The notes beneath the pieces were generated by a model. It had not been told where the DNA came from. It made no database searches and worked only from the letters and a program-made list of their open reading frames with translations. A stretch of 64,000 bases of DNA. Origin: Arthrobacter globiformis (GTDB lineage Bacteria > Actinomycetota > Actinomycetes > Actinomycetales > Micrococcaceae). Positions 36,186 to 45,134 of this stretch are shown here, piece after piece; position 1 is the stretch's first letter, and each line of letters begins with the position of its first letter. The position numbers and the translations under genes were made by a program. The DNA is taken from NCBI RefSeq assembly GCF_030815865.1, contig NZ_JAUSXI010000001.1:372001-436000 (forward strand). Direction: 5' to 3'.

Positions 36186-37358
36186 CTAATGCGTGACACT
36201 GTGGGTGGTGTCCCCCGAGCTCGGAAGCTCGCCCAGCCAGCCGGGCACGGCTCCGGCCACGCCCAAAGATCCAATAGCGATTGCCCCCACCACAGCCAGT
36301 GCACGGAAATGGGCCGACGCCGTGGTCCGTTCGTCCGGCTCGCCGGACCCCCTGCGTTTGGCGCCGAGCAGGACGACGGCGATCACCAGCGTTCCCAGCT
36401 CGAGGAGGCTAGCGGCCGAATCGGCCAGGCCCACAGGCTCGGGCACGTTGGCATCAGGGCCGAAGGGGAGCCCCGACGTGCGGGACCACACCCACAGAAC
36501 CAGCGGCACGGCCGAGGCAGCCGCAATAGCAACGAGGACATCCAGGCCGGGCCGTCGCAGCAACAGGACGCCGCCGGCCACCTCTGCCAGCGCCAGGGCA
36601 AGGAAGAAGGCGCTGGCGACCACCCAGTGACTGAAGTGGTCCGGGATGACAGCGAGATGGATGGCGGCGGAACCGAACAGTGCCACCGCCGCCAGCGTCC
36701 GCCGAAGGTCCGTCGTGCCCGTCCGGGCTCGACCGGTCACGGCACGGCGCGGGGTTCGCCGCGGCGTCGCCTTCTGCTGCCGGCTGACGTCCAGCCGCCC
36801 GCCCCGAATCGCCACCGTCCACCCGGTCACCACGAGGTTGGTGACCAGGAGCAGGCCGACGCCATAGCCAAAGGCAGCCAGCTGTAGTCCCAAGGATGCT
36901 TGATCCAGCTGTTCCACGGACTGGACGGACGACGCGTGGTGGAGGGAGCCCATGAGGTCGTGCTGCAGGGCGTAGTCCCAGGCTTCACTGGCGGCCAGTA
37001 TGACGGTCCCGGCGACTGTGCCGGCGGCAGCAACCAGCAGGGCGGTAGTCAGGAAGGCCTTCTTGCCGGCCAGCAACGGCCCGAACCACCGCAGCGCCAG
37101 CGTCACGGCCGCAATGACGGCCAGGACAAACGCCGGGAGCAGCACGGTTGACTCCCGAAGCCAGCTCGCAAACGGCTCCTGCGTGCGCTCGATGGCCCCC
37201 ACGGCGCCCCTGAGCGACACCATCCAGAAGCCATCGGCGTAGGCCATCATCGCCGCCAGCGGGATGATCGTCAGCCAGGGGACGGCGGGGCGGGCCGGCG
37301 CCGGGGCGCCGGTCCCGCTGCTGCTCCAGTTCGCAGTGCCCGCGGGTACCGCTGTCAT
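36186..37358 (-). CDS. Polytopic membrane protein coupled to multicopper oxidase gene
   Basis: A 390-aa protein with about 9 hydrophobic segments. A histidine-rich segment, AAIHLAVIPDHFSHWVVASAFFLALALAEVAGG, follows a basic cytoplasmic loop (RQQKATPRRTPRRAVTGRARTG), and the C terminus has GELPSSGDTTHSVTH. Proteins with the IHxAVxPxHFxxW motif recur in actinobacteria but have no assigned function known to me. The ATG overlaps the oxidase stop by ATGA, so the two are translated together. A role in copper delivery or electron transfer to the oxidase is only a guess. Confidence 0.8.
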   Translation of the reverse strand: MTAVPAGTANWSSSGTGAPAPARPAVPWLTIIPLAAMMAYADGFWMVSLRGAVGAIERTQEPFASWLRESTVLLPAFVLAVIAAVTLALRWFGPLLAGKKAFLTTALLVAAAGTVAGTVILAASEAWDYALQHDLMGSLHHASSVQSVEQLDQASLGLQLAAFGYGVGLLLVTNLVVTGWTVAIRGGRLDVSRQQKATPRRTPRRAVTGRARTGTTDLRRTLAAVALFGSAAIHLAVIPDHFSHWVVASAFFLALALAEVAGGVLLLRRPGLDVLVAIAAASAVPLVLWVWSRTSGLPFGPDANVPEPVGLADSAASLLELGTLVIAVVLLGAKRRGSGEPDERTTASAHFRALAVVGAIAIGSLGVAGAVPGWLGELPSSGDTTHSVTH

Positions 37359-39563
37359 GGCGTGATCTCCCAGCCGAACATCATGGCGTGGTCCTCGTGC
37401 GCCAGGTTGTGGCAGTGCGCCACATACGGCCCCACGAAGTCCCGGAAGCCGCGGTAGATGATCACCGACTCGCCGGGATCCAGGGCCACCAGATCCTCAC
37501 GTGAGACATCGTCAGGATGGGACTTGTCGCCGCCGCGGGTCACGTCCCTGCCATTCCGCATGACCGTCCGGTGTTCCTCCATATGCAGGTGGAAGGGGTG
37601 GACCCAGCCGCCGCCGCCGTTGCGGATCTCCCAGAGGTTGTAGCTGCCCTTCTTCTGCTGGGCCAGCGGGGACCGTCCCGCGCGGTTCTTGAGGCTGGTG
37701 GCAACGGTGTCCGGCACGAACGGCTTGCCGTTGATGAGCCACTCTGTTTCGCCTCCGCCCGAGCCGCGTTCCACCTCGAAGATCAGCCGGTTGTCCAGCA
37801 TGGTCTGCCAGTTGCTCGGCAGTGGCGGCAGGTCGCGCATCTTCACGGGGATCTGGCTGTCATCGGGAGCGTCGTCGCCGATCACGATTTTGATCATCGG
37901 CACCTTGTAAGCGGCGTCAGGGGAGAACCGGGACGAGTTGCTCCACATCCGCCCGTTGGGCATCTTCATGACGTTGGTCAGGTAGATGACGTCGCCCTTG
38001 GTGGTGGGGCGTACCGTCCTGGTACCGGCTGAAGTCCACCACCACTTCACGCCGCTTGGCCGGCCACAGCTCAAAGGAATCGCGCTTGATCGGGAACGGC
38101 AGCAGCCCGCCGTCGGATGCGATCTGGGTGAACTGCATGCATTGCTGGCCGTCCGGGATCCGGTACTGGCCCTCGAGTTCGTCGCCCTTATAGCCGAGCG
38201 ACACGGAGCTCTTAGGGCCTTTCGTGGAGCTCATCAGCTTGAACTCGTAGATCCGGGCGATGGACGCATCGAGGAACCGGAAGCGGTACTTGCGCCGCTT
38301 AACCTCCATCACCGGGTTGGCGGTGCCATTCACGGTGAAGATGTCTCCCACGAAGCCGTGGTTTGGGAAGTGCTTGTAGAACGTCTTGCCCCACCATTCG
38401 GGGTGCTTGGCGGGGTTCTTGGCGGCCGGGAACTCCTTCTGCACGTCGTGGATGTCCTTGTGCATGGTGACGCCGTCATCCAGCCGGCAGTCGTAGAAGG
38501 CCAGCGGAATGTCGTAGTCGACGTCGAAGGACCCGTCCGGGTTGTCCTTGCGGACGCCCGGAAGCCGCAGGCCCTGGCGCTCGTCGCCCATGTCCATGCC
38601 GTTCTTGGGGTCATAGATGGGGTAGAGGCCCACCATGCCCTTGTAGACGTTGGAGCCGGTGTGGTCCATCCGGTGGTCGTGGAACCAGAAGAAGCTCTGC
38701 TTTTCGCGGTCATCGTTGCCCGCCGGCCAGTTGAGGTAGAGGTTGTCGCAGAAGGTCTGCGGCATGTAGCCCTCGTACTTGGGCCCGCTCACCATGGTGT
38801 AGTGCGGGTTGCCGTCGCTCTCGGGTGCGGTGTGCCCGTTGTGCAGGTGGGTCAGGAAGGACCAGTCCGGCGAGCCGAAGTCCTGCCGATCCAGGTTAAG
38901 CGGGTTCTCGTCGAGGTGGTTCTCGAACCGGACCAGCGCGGGCTTGCCGTATTCGGCGTTGATCATCGGGCCGGGGAACTGGCCGTTGAACCCGTAGATG
39001 GTGCTCAGCGGCAGCGTGCGCTTGGTCCCGGCCGGGTACGTCTTGCGCTTCTCGTCGAAGGAGATCGTGGGCCGGCCGTTCGCGTCGATGGGAAGTACCT
39101 GCGATGTAGTGAAGGCGTGCTGCCGCAGGAGCAGGTCGATCTTGTACACCAGGGGATCGGGGGAGCCGATCGTGTTCGGCCAGATCTGGTGCCGCTCATT
39201 CTTGAAGGAACTCTGCTGGCCCTGGCCGGGACCGGGCGGGTCGCTCCACTCGGTGTAGCCCTTCGTGAAGCCGTCGCCCACGGCTGGCGTGGGGGCCAGG
39301 GCCTTGGGAATAGGCAGCTGGTCCTGGAACGGCGTCAGGATCAGCGGGCTGGTTGGGAACGCCTCGATGTAGAACAGCAGATCCCCGAGGGCGGTGGAGG
39401 AGGCAGCGAACGCGCCGTCGGGCGAAAGGAGCCCTTTCTGCGCGAGCAGGGGGCCCGCCCAGCCCTGGGCGGCGACAACGGCCGCGCCGGCACCTCCGGC
39501 CGCGCCCAGCCGCAGGAGATTGCGGCGGGACACATTGTTTGTGGTTGCGGATTCTTCTGACAT
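37355..39563 (-). pseudogene. Tat-exported multicopper oxidase, frameshifted
   Basis: Would encode about 735 aa. ATG at 39563 after AAGGAGG. Twin-arginine signal SRRNLLRLGAAGGAGAAVVAA. Copper ligands: HLHNGHT and FFWFHDHRMDHTGSNVYKG in the first part; HPFHLHMEEH and YVAHCHNLAHEDHAMM near the end. The frame breaks at a run of four C on the coding strand (38006-38009): removing one C joins VDFSRYQDGTP to TTKGDVIYLTNVMKMPNGRMW. The split leaves type-1 and part of the type-3 ligands on the second fragment. Could be a genuine mutation or a homopolymer base-call error; all else is intact. Spore-coat CotA/bilirubin-oxidase-like. Confidence 0.9.
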
Positions 39564-39820
39564 GGAAACGCGCCTCCTTAAACGGGGCAAAAAAGAATGG
39601 CCTGCCGGCCCCGGTAGTGTTTAGCTCTCAGGGCTTTCCCGGCGGTTTCAGCACCGGAAATCCTGGCCTTGCGGAAGCTGGCTGCGCTTGTCGTTGCCCC
39701 GCGCAACCACTGTGCGGGCCGGGGCTTGGGAAAACATTGGACGATTGCAGTGCATACCCCCTCAATGAGATGGGTAGAAGGGGGTGGCCTTTCCAAGGCC
39801 GGGCCCAGGCTCCCGCCGCG
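39564..39820. other. Intergenic region with an inverted repeat
   Basis: About 257 bp between the oxidase start and the end of the GH25-like gene. TACCC(N12)GGGTA at 39755-39776 is an inverted repeat inside ACCCCC...GGGGGT. It could be a metal-responsive operator or part of a terminator. No gene seen. Confidence 0.4.
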
Positions 39821-41434
39821 CTAGAACAGCGGGGCGAGCCCGTTCCACCCGGCGCTGACACGCACCCGGGAGGCGAACTGACCTGTGCCGAGCCCGGGGT
39901 AGAGCCACAGGACGCCGGCGGCATCGCGTGCCAGCAGGTCCGGGTTGCGGTCGCCGTTGAAGTCGCCGGGACTTACGACGGCGGTCATGACGTTCCAGCC
40001 GGCGCCCACCCTGACGCGGGGGAGCCAGCCGCCGGTGCCGCTGCCGCGGTACAGCCACAGGACGCCGGTGGCGCGCTCGCGTGCCAGGACGTCGACGGTG
40101 CCGTCGCCGTTCATGTCGCCTGGGCCTGCCAATGCATTGATGGCGTTCCAGCCGGCGCCCACTTTGACCCGGGGCAGGAACCCGCCCGTGCCGTTGCCGC
40201 GGTACAGCCAGAGGAAACCGGTGGCAGACTCTCGGGCAAGGATGTCCACGCGCTGGTCACCGTTGAAATCACCGGGACCGATGATCGCGCTGAAGGCGTT
40301 CCAGCCGGCGCCGATCCTAATCCGCGGAAGGAACCCCCCGGTGCCGTTGCCGCGGTACAGCCAGAGGATGCCGGTGGCGTCCTCTCGGGCGAGGACGTCC
40401 AGCGGGCCATCGCCATTGAAGTCGCCAGGCGTCTCAAGGGCGCTGTAGCCCCGCCAGCCATTACCGATCCGCACACCGGGGAGCGGACTGCCGCGGCCGT
40501 TCCCCCGGTACAGCCGCAGTTCGGCGGTAGCAGTCACCCGGGCCAGGATGTCCGTGTTCCAGTCCCCGTTGAAGTCGGCCGTCGAGCGGGACAGGGTTGA
40601 CGCCGGAACGGGCAGGGGAGTGAAGGCGTAGGGGTCGCAGGTCAGGTCGTAGTCCCGGACGTCGTCGTACCACTGTGAAAGGTATACGCGGCCGCCGGAG
40701 AAGCTGGGCGAGCGGCAGAGGTTCAAGGCTTCGGCGGGGAAATCCAGCCGGCCGGCGGTGGCCCACACCGGTACGCCGGAGAGCCGCCAGGAACCGGTGA
40801 TGCTTGCCCAGCCCGAGGCAAACGAGTACAGCCCATAGGAATAGCCGGAATCCCGCAGGCCACGCATAAGGCCCTCGACGATATACCGGTTTTCGCGCTG
40901 CTGCGCGGCGCTGGCGGTGGGCCACGGCTGGGCCGGGCGGGGTTCGACGTCGATCCACACCACCCGCGGCGCGAACCGGACGCGCGCCAGGCTTGCAATC
41001 GCAAACCGCGCTTCCGCGTAGCCGACGTTGGAAAGCTGCCCCGCCCGGGTGGCTGCGGACCACGGTCCCGAGGACCGGTGGGTGGTGAGCTGGGTGGCCG
41101 TGGGGAAAGCGGCCATGGTGTAGGCCTGGGCCGGCTTGCGGTTGCTGGACGCCCAGGCAACTTGGCTGGCCAGGCACGGATTCTCCGTGAAGGGCAGTCC
41201 CTTCGTCAGGCCGATCACCACGAACTGGGACGTCGCCGGCGGGAGGGGCAGGCCGAAGCCGCCCATCGACGTCGGGCACTGGGGCCAGGAGATGTCATGG
41301 CCATTGAGTGATACTGCCCGTGCGGGAGTGGCGCCGGGCAGGTATCCAAGGAGGAGGGCAAGCAGGAGCAAAAGGCCCGTCAGCATGTGCCGTGCGGAAA
41401 ATCCGCCCCCCGAATGATGAACTTTGCCGTCCAT
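39821..41434 (-). CDS. Secreted GH25-like protein with FG-GAP/VCBS repeats
   Basis: A 537-aa protein. Signal peptide about residues 1-40 (LTGLLLLLALLLGYLPGATPARA). The N-terminal domain (about 42-270) looks like a GH25/DUF1906-type TIM barrel: GHDISWPQCP, FVVIGLTKGLPFTENPCLASQVAWA, RVVWIDVEPRPAQPW, YGLYSFASGWASI and VYLSQWYDDVRDYDLTCD. Five Ca-binding FG-GAP repeats follow, each with DxNGDxxxDxLAR and LYRGNGxGG, with a period of about 52-53 aa. Probably a cell-wall or polysaccharide-binding hydrolase. Catalytic status is uncertain. Confidence 0.82.
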   Translation of the reverse strand: MDGKVHHSGGGFSARHMLTGLLLLLALLLGYLPGATPARAVSLNGHDISWPQCPTSMGGFGLPLPPATSQFVVIGLTKGLPFTENPCLASQVAWASSNRKPAQAYTMAAFPTATQLTTHRSSGPWSAATRAGQLSNVGYAEARFAIASLARVRFAPRVVWIDVEPRPAQPWPTASAAQQRENRYIVEGLMRGLRDSGYSYGLYSFASGWASITGSWRLSGVPVWATAGRLDFPAEALNLCRSPSFSGGRVYLSQWYDDVRDYDLTCDPYAFTPLPVPASTLSRSTADFNGDWNTDILARVTATAELRLYRGNGRGSPLPGVRIGNGWRGYSALETPGDFNGDGPLDVLAREDATGILWLYRGNGTGGFLPRIRIGAGWNAFSAIIGPGDFNGDQRVDILARESATGFLWLYRGNGTGGFLPRVKVGAGWNAINALAGPGDMNGDGTVDVLARERATGVLWLYRGSGTGGWLPRVRVGAGWNVMTAVVSPGDFNGDRNPDLLARDAAGVLWLYPGLGTGQFASRVRVSAGWNGLAPLF

Positions 41435-41516
41435 CGCCAGTGCTCCTTTGCTCCCATCAGTTTACGTCCCGCGGCGTCCATTCGTGCTTCCGGCTTAGGT
41501 CGCGCACAATTACCCC

Positions 41517-42527
41517 ATGGCAAAAACCAGTGCCCGGATGCCCCGGCTTGAGGATGTGGCGGAGCGCGCGGGAGTCTCGCACCAGACCGTGTCCCGGGTG
41601 ATCAACAACCACCCCAATGTCAGCAAGGCCACCCGTGAGCGGGTGGAGGCAGCGATTGCCGAACTGGGGTACAGGCGCAACACCGCGGCGCGGAGCCTGG
41701 TCACCCGGAAGTCGCAGACCATCGGCGTGCTCGGCAGCGAGCTGTCCCAGTACGGTCCCGCCAACACGTTGCTGGGCGTTGAGCATGCCGCGCGCGATGC
41801 CGGTTACTTCGTCAGCATCGCGGCCCTGCGGGCGGTGAGCCGCGAGGCGATCTTCGATGCCATCCGGCACTTCCTGGATCAGTCGGTGGACGGCATTGTG
41901 GTGATCGTGCCGCATTCCGAGACGCTCCTTGCCCTCGAGGAACTGAAGCCCGGGGTGCCCGTGGTGGCCGTGGGATCACTGGGCAGCGAGTCGGTAAGCG
42001 GCGCCATGGTGGACCAGAAGCGGGGGGCCGAGCTCGCCGTCGGGCATTTGATTGAGCAGGGCCACCGCCGGATTGGCCACATTGCCGGCCCGCAGGACTG
42101 GATCGACGCCGTGGCGCGCGCGGAGGGCTGGAGCGCGGCCCTGCGGGCAGCCGGCCTGGATGACAACCTTGTGGTCGAGGGGGACTGGAGCGCCGGAAGC
42201 GGCTACGAGATCGGGCGGAGGCTGGCTGCGGAGCGGACCGCAACGGCGCTGTTCGTGGGCAATGACCAGATGTCGCTCGGCTTGCTCCGCGCCTTCAATG
42301 AGGCCGGCGTCCGCGTGCCGGAGGACGTCTCCGTGGTGGGCTTCGACGACCAGCCGGAGTCGGGCTATTTCACGCCGCCCCTCACCACCGTGCGGCAGGA
42401 CTTCGAGGAGCTCGGCCGGCGCTGCATGGATCTGATGCTGAGCGCCATCGAGAAAGGGGACACGGTGAGCACCACGGTGGTGGAGCCCGAACTCGTGGTT
42501 CGCGGGAGTACCTCCGCCCCTGCCTGA
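41517..42527 (+). CDS. LacI-family regulator, probable arabinose repressor
   Basis: A 336-aa regulator. HTH RLEDVAERAGVSHQTVSRVINNHPNVS and hinge ATRERVEAAIAELGYRRNTAARSLV, then a sugar-binding core (GPANTLLGVEHAARDAGYFVSIA, DGIVVIVPHSETL, HIAGPQDWIDAVARAEGW, VVGFDDQPESGYFTPPLTTVRQDFEELGRRCMDLML). It is 104 bp before araB and on the same strand. It is a close paralogue of the LacI at 47578-48594, which closes the ara operon. Likely binds TTAGCGCT sites. Confidence 0.93.
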   Translation: MAKTSARMPRLEDVAERAGVSHQTVSRVINNHPNVSKATRERVEAAIAELGYRRNTAARSLVTRKSQTIGVLGSELSQYGPANTLLGVEHAARDAGYFVSIAALRAVSREAIFDAIRHFLDQSVDGIVVIVPHSETLLALEELKPGVPVVAVGSLGSESVSGAMVDQKRGAELAVGHLIEQGHRRIGHIAGPQDWIDAVARAEGWSAALRAAGLDDNLVVEGDWSAGSGYEIGRRLAAERTATALFVGNDQMSLGLLRAFNEAGVRVPEDVSVVGFDDQPESGYFTPPLTTVRQDFEELGRRCMDLMLSAIEKGDTVSTTVVEPELVVRGSTSAPA

Positions 42528-42558
42528 TCCTGCGTTCTCCAGAAATCAAGGTAGGTAC

Positions 42559-42588
42559 TTGACGGAGTAAGTTGTTAGCGCTCACAAT
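42559..42588 (+). promoter_or_regulatory. araB promoter with overlapping LacI-type operator
   Basis: TTGACG at 42559-42564 and CACAAT at 42583-42588 (18-bp spacer) form a plausible promoter. TTGTTAGCGCTCACAA (42572-42587), a palindrome with one mismatched pair, overlaps the spacer and -10. The same core occurs upstream of chvE (53530) and at 59256. Repression by either LacI paralogue is the simplest reading. Confidence 0.7.
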
Positions 42589-42630
42589 AGTTTCAGCCCG
42601 GAAAGCAACGGGCCTTTATCTGGAGGATTC

Positions 42631-44385
42631 ATGGACGTCACAGCAGACGGCAGCGAAAACTATGTCATCGGGGTGGACTATGGCACCCTGTCCGGCCGGG
42701 CCGTGGTTGTGCGGGTCCGGGACGGCAAGGAACTCGGCAGCGGCGTGTTCGATTACCCGCACGCGGTAGTCACCGACGTGCTCCCGGCGGACGTGGCTGT
42801 CGTTGCCGATGAAACAGCCGCCCGCCTTCCCGGGGAATGGGCGCTGCAGGTGCCCAACGACTACCGGGACGTGCTGCGGCACGCTGTTCCCGAAGCGATC
42901 GCGGACGCCGGGATCGACCCGGCCGCCGTCGTCGGCATCGCCACGGACTTCACCGCCTGCACCATGGTGCCAGTCAAGGGAGACGGCACCCCGCTGAACG
43001 AACTGCCGGGTTACGCAAACCGGCCCCATGCGTACGTCAAGCTTTGGCGCCACCACGCCGCGCAGGGCCAGGCGGACCGCATCAACGCGCTGGCCGCGGA
43101 ACTCGGCGAATCCTGGCTGCCGCGGTACGGCGGGCTGATCTCGTCCGAGTGGGAGTTTGCCAAAGGGCTGCAGTTGCTGGAGGAGGATCCCGAGGCCTAC
43201 GCCGAAATGGACCACTGGGTGGAAGCCGCCGACTGGATCGTCTGGCAGCTCTGCGGCAACTACGTCCGCAACGCCTGCACCGCCGGCTACAAGGGCATCT
43301 ACCAGGACGGGCACTACCCGTCCGATGACTTCCTCGCCGCCCTGAACCCGCAGTTCAAGGACTTCGTGAGCGCCAAGCTGGACCATGCCATCGGCCGCCT
43401 GGGCGACGCCGCGGGTTACCTGACCGCCGAGGCCGCCGCCTGGACCGGACTGCCGGAGGGGATCGCCGTGGCCGTCGGCAACGTGGACGCCCACGTCACC
43501 GCCCCGGCCGCGAAGGCAGTGGAGCCGGGCCAGCTCGTGGCCATCATGGGCACCTCCACCTGCCACGTCATGAACGGCGCCGAGCTCCATGAGGTGCCCG
43601 GCATGTGCGGCGTGGTGGACGGCGGCATCGTCGACGGGCTCTGGGGCTACGAGGCCGGACAGTCCGGTGTGGGTGACATCTTCGGCTGGTTCACCAAGTA
43701 CGGTGTCCCGCCCGAATACCACCAGGCCGCAGCCGAGGCCGGGCAGGGCATCCACGAATACCTGACGGACCTGGCCTCCGGGCAGGCGATCGGCCAGCAC
43801 GGCCTAATCGCCCTCGACTGGCACTCGGGCAACCGCTCCGTGCTGGTGGACCACGAGCTTTCCGGCGTGGTTGTCGGCCAGACCCTCGCCACCCGGCCGG
43901 AGGACATCTACCGGGCGCTGCTCGAGGCCACCGCCTTCGGCACCCGCACCATCGTGGACGCCTTCAGGGATTCCGGCGTTCCGGTGAAGGAATTCATCGT
44001 GGCCGGCGGCCTGCTGAAAAACCAGCTCCTCATGCAGATCTACTCCGACGTGACCGGCCTGCAGCTCTCCACCATCGGCTCCACGCAGGGCCCGGCCCTG
44101 GGCTCGGCCATCCACGCGGCCGTTGCCGCCGGGAAGTATGCCGATGTCAGGGCCGCCTCCGAGGCGATGGGTGCTGCCCCGGGCGCGGTCTACACGCCCA
44201 TCCCGGAGAACGTCGCGGCGTACGACGAACTGTTCCGGGAGTACCGGACCCTCCACGACTACTTCGGCAGGGGAACCAACGAGGTCATGCACAGGCTCAA
44301 GGCCATCCAGCGCAACGCTGTCCAATCACCGAACGCCCAGTCCCTGCACGCTGAAACCCTGACCGCTGAGGAGGTTTCGGCGTGA
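42631..44385 (+). CDS. araB: Ribulokinase
   Basis: A 584-aa FGGY kinase that phosphorylates L-ribulose. N-terminal phosphate loop VIGVDYGTLSGRAVVV; WLPRYGGLISSEWEFAKGLQLLEEDPEAY, ADWIVWQLCG, CTAGYKG, MGTSTCHVM and the C-terminal AGGLLKNQLLMQIYSDVTGLQL are typical of AraB. GGAGG precedes the ATG. First gene of araB-araD-araA, controlled by the operator above. Confidence 0.97.
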   Translation: MDVTADGSENYVIGVDYGTLSGRAVVVRVRDGKELGSGVFDYPHAVVTDVLPADVAVVADETAARLPGEWALQVPNDYRDVLRHAVPEAIADAGIDPAAVVGIATDFTACTMVPVKGDGTPLNELPGYANRPHAYVKLWRHHAAQGQADRINALAAELGESWLPRYGGLISSEWEFAKGLQLLEEDPEAYAEMDHWVEAADWIVWQLCGNYVRNACTAGYKGIYQDGHYPSDDFLAALNPQFKDFVSAKLDHAIGRLGDAAGYLTAEAAAWTGLPEGIAVAVGNVDAHVTAPAAKAVEPGQLVAIMGTSTCHVMNGAELHEVPGMCGVVDGGIVDGLWGYEAGQSGVGDIFGWFTKYGVPPEYHQAAAEAGQGIHEYLTDLASGQAIGQHGLIALDWHSGNRSVLVDHELSGVVVGQTLATRPEDIYRALLEATAFGTRTIVDAFRDSGVPVKEFIVAGGLLKNQLLMQIYSDVTGLQLSTIGSTQGPALGSAIHAAVAAGKYADVRAASEAMGAAPGAVYTPIPENVAAYDELFREYRTLHDYFGRGTNEVMHRLKAIQRNAVQSPNAQSLHAETLTAEEVSA

Positions 44386-45092
44386 GCGCACTGCTGGAAA
44401 CCATCGCCCGTATCCGCCGCGAGGTCTGCGAATTGCACGCCGAGCTGACCCGGTACGACCTCGTGGTCTGGACGGCAGGGAACGTCTCCGGCCGGATCCC
44501 CGGCTACGACCTCATGGTCATTAAGCCGTCGGGCGTCTCATATGACGATCTGACCCCGGAACTCATGGTGGTCACCGACCTCTACGGCACCCCGGTAAGC
44601 AGCCTGAGCGCAGACGCCGAAGGCGTTCCGGCCCAGTGGGAGAACCCGGACCTCACGCCGTCGTCGGACACCGCGGCCCACGCCTACGTCTACCGGAACA
44701 TGCCCGACGTCGGCGGCGTGGTCCACACGCACTCCACCTACGCCACGGCCTGGGCAGCGCGCGGCGAGGAGATCCCGTGCGTGCTGACCATGATGGGCGA
44801 CGAGTTCGGTGGCCCCATCCCGGTGGGTCCGTTCGCCCTGATCGGCGACGATTCGATCGGCCGCGGCATCGTGGAAACACTGCGCGGATCCAATTCCCCG
44901 GCGGTGCTCATGCAGAACCACGGCCCGTTCACCATCGGCAAGGACGCCCGTTCCGCAGTCAAGGCCGCCGTGATGTGCGAGGAAGTAGCCCGCACGGTCC
45001 ACGTCTCCCGGCAACTCGGCGAACCGCTGGTCATCGACCCGGCCCAGATCGAGTCGCTCTACGACCGCTACCAGAACGTGTACGGCCGCTAG
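44382..45092 (+). CDS. araD: L-ribulose-5-phosphate 4-epimerase
   Basis: A 236-aa class II aldolase/epimerase, giving D-xylulose-5-phosphate. GTG start overlapping the araB stop (GTGA). Seen: LVVWTAGNVSGRIPGYDLMVIKPSGVSYDDL, the zinc histidines VVHTHSTYATAWAARGEEIPC, and VLMQNHGPFTIGKDARSAVKAAVMCEEVARTV. Normal length. Confidence 0.97.
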   Translation: MSALLETIARIRREVCELHAELTRYDLVVWTAGNVSGRIPGYDLMVIKPSGVSYDDLTPELMVVTDLYGTPVSSLSADAEGVPAQWENPDLTPSSDTAAHAYVYRNMPDVGGVVHTHSTYATAWAARGEEIPCVLTMMGDEFGGPIPVGPFALIGDDSIGRGIVETLRGSNSPAVLMQNHGPFTIGKDARSAVKAAVMCEEVARTVHVSRQLGEPLVIDPAQIESLYDRYQNVYGR

Positions 45093-45134
45093 TTCCGGCC
45101 CCCCGCACACCCAAGACTTTCAAAGGAGACACCA

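Noticed and set aside
38006..38009. Programmed frameshifting in the multicopper oxidase
   Set aside because: There is no slippery heptamer or downstream structure that I can recognise; a plain indel or base-call error is simpler.
37986..39560. Long plus-strand open frame opposite the multicopper oxidase
   Set aside because: Same GC-skew artefact; the minus strand has the copper-binding motifs and Tat signal.
39835..40590. Regularly spaced DNA repeats that might be read as a CRISPR array
   Set aside because: They have a period of about 156-159 bp and encode in-frame FG-GAP protein repeats.
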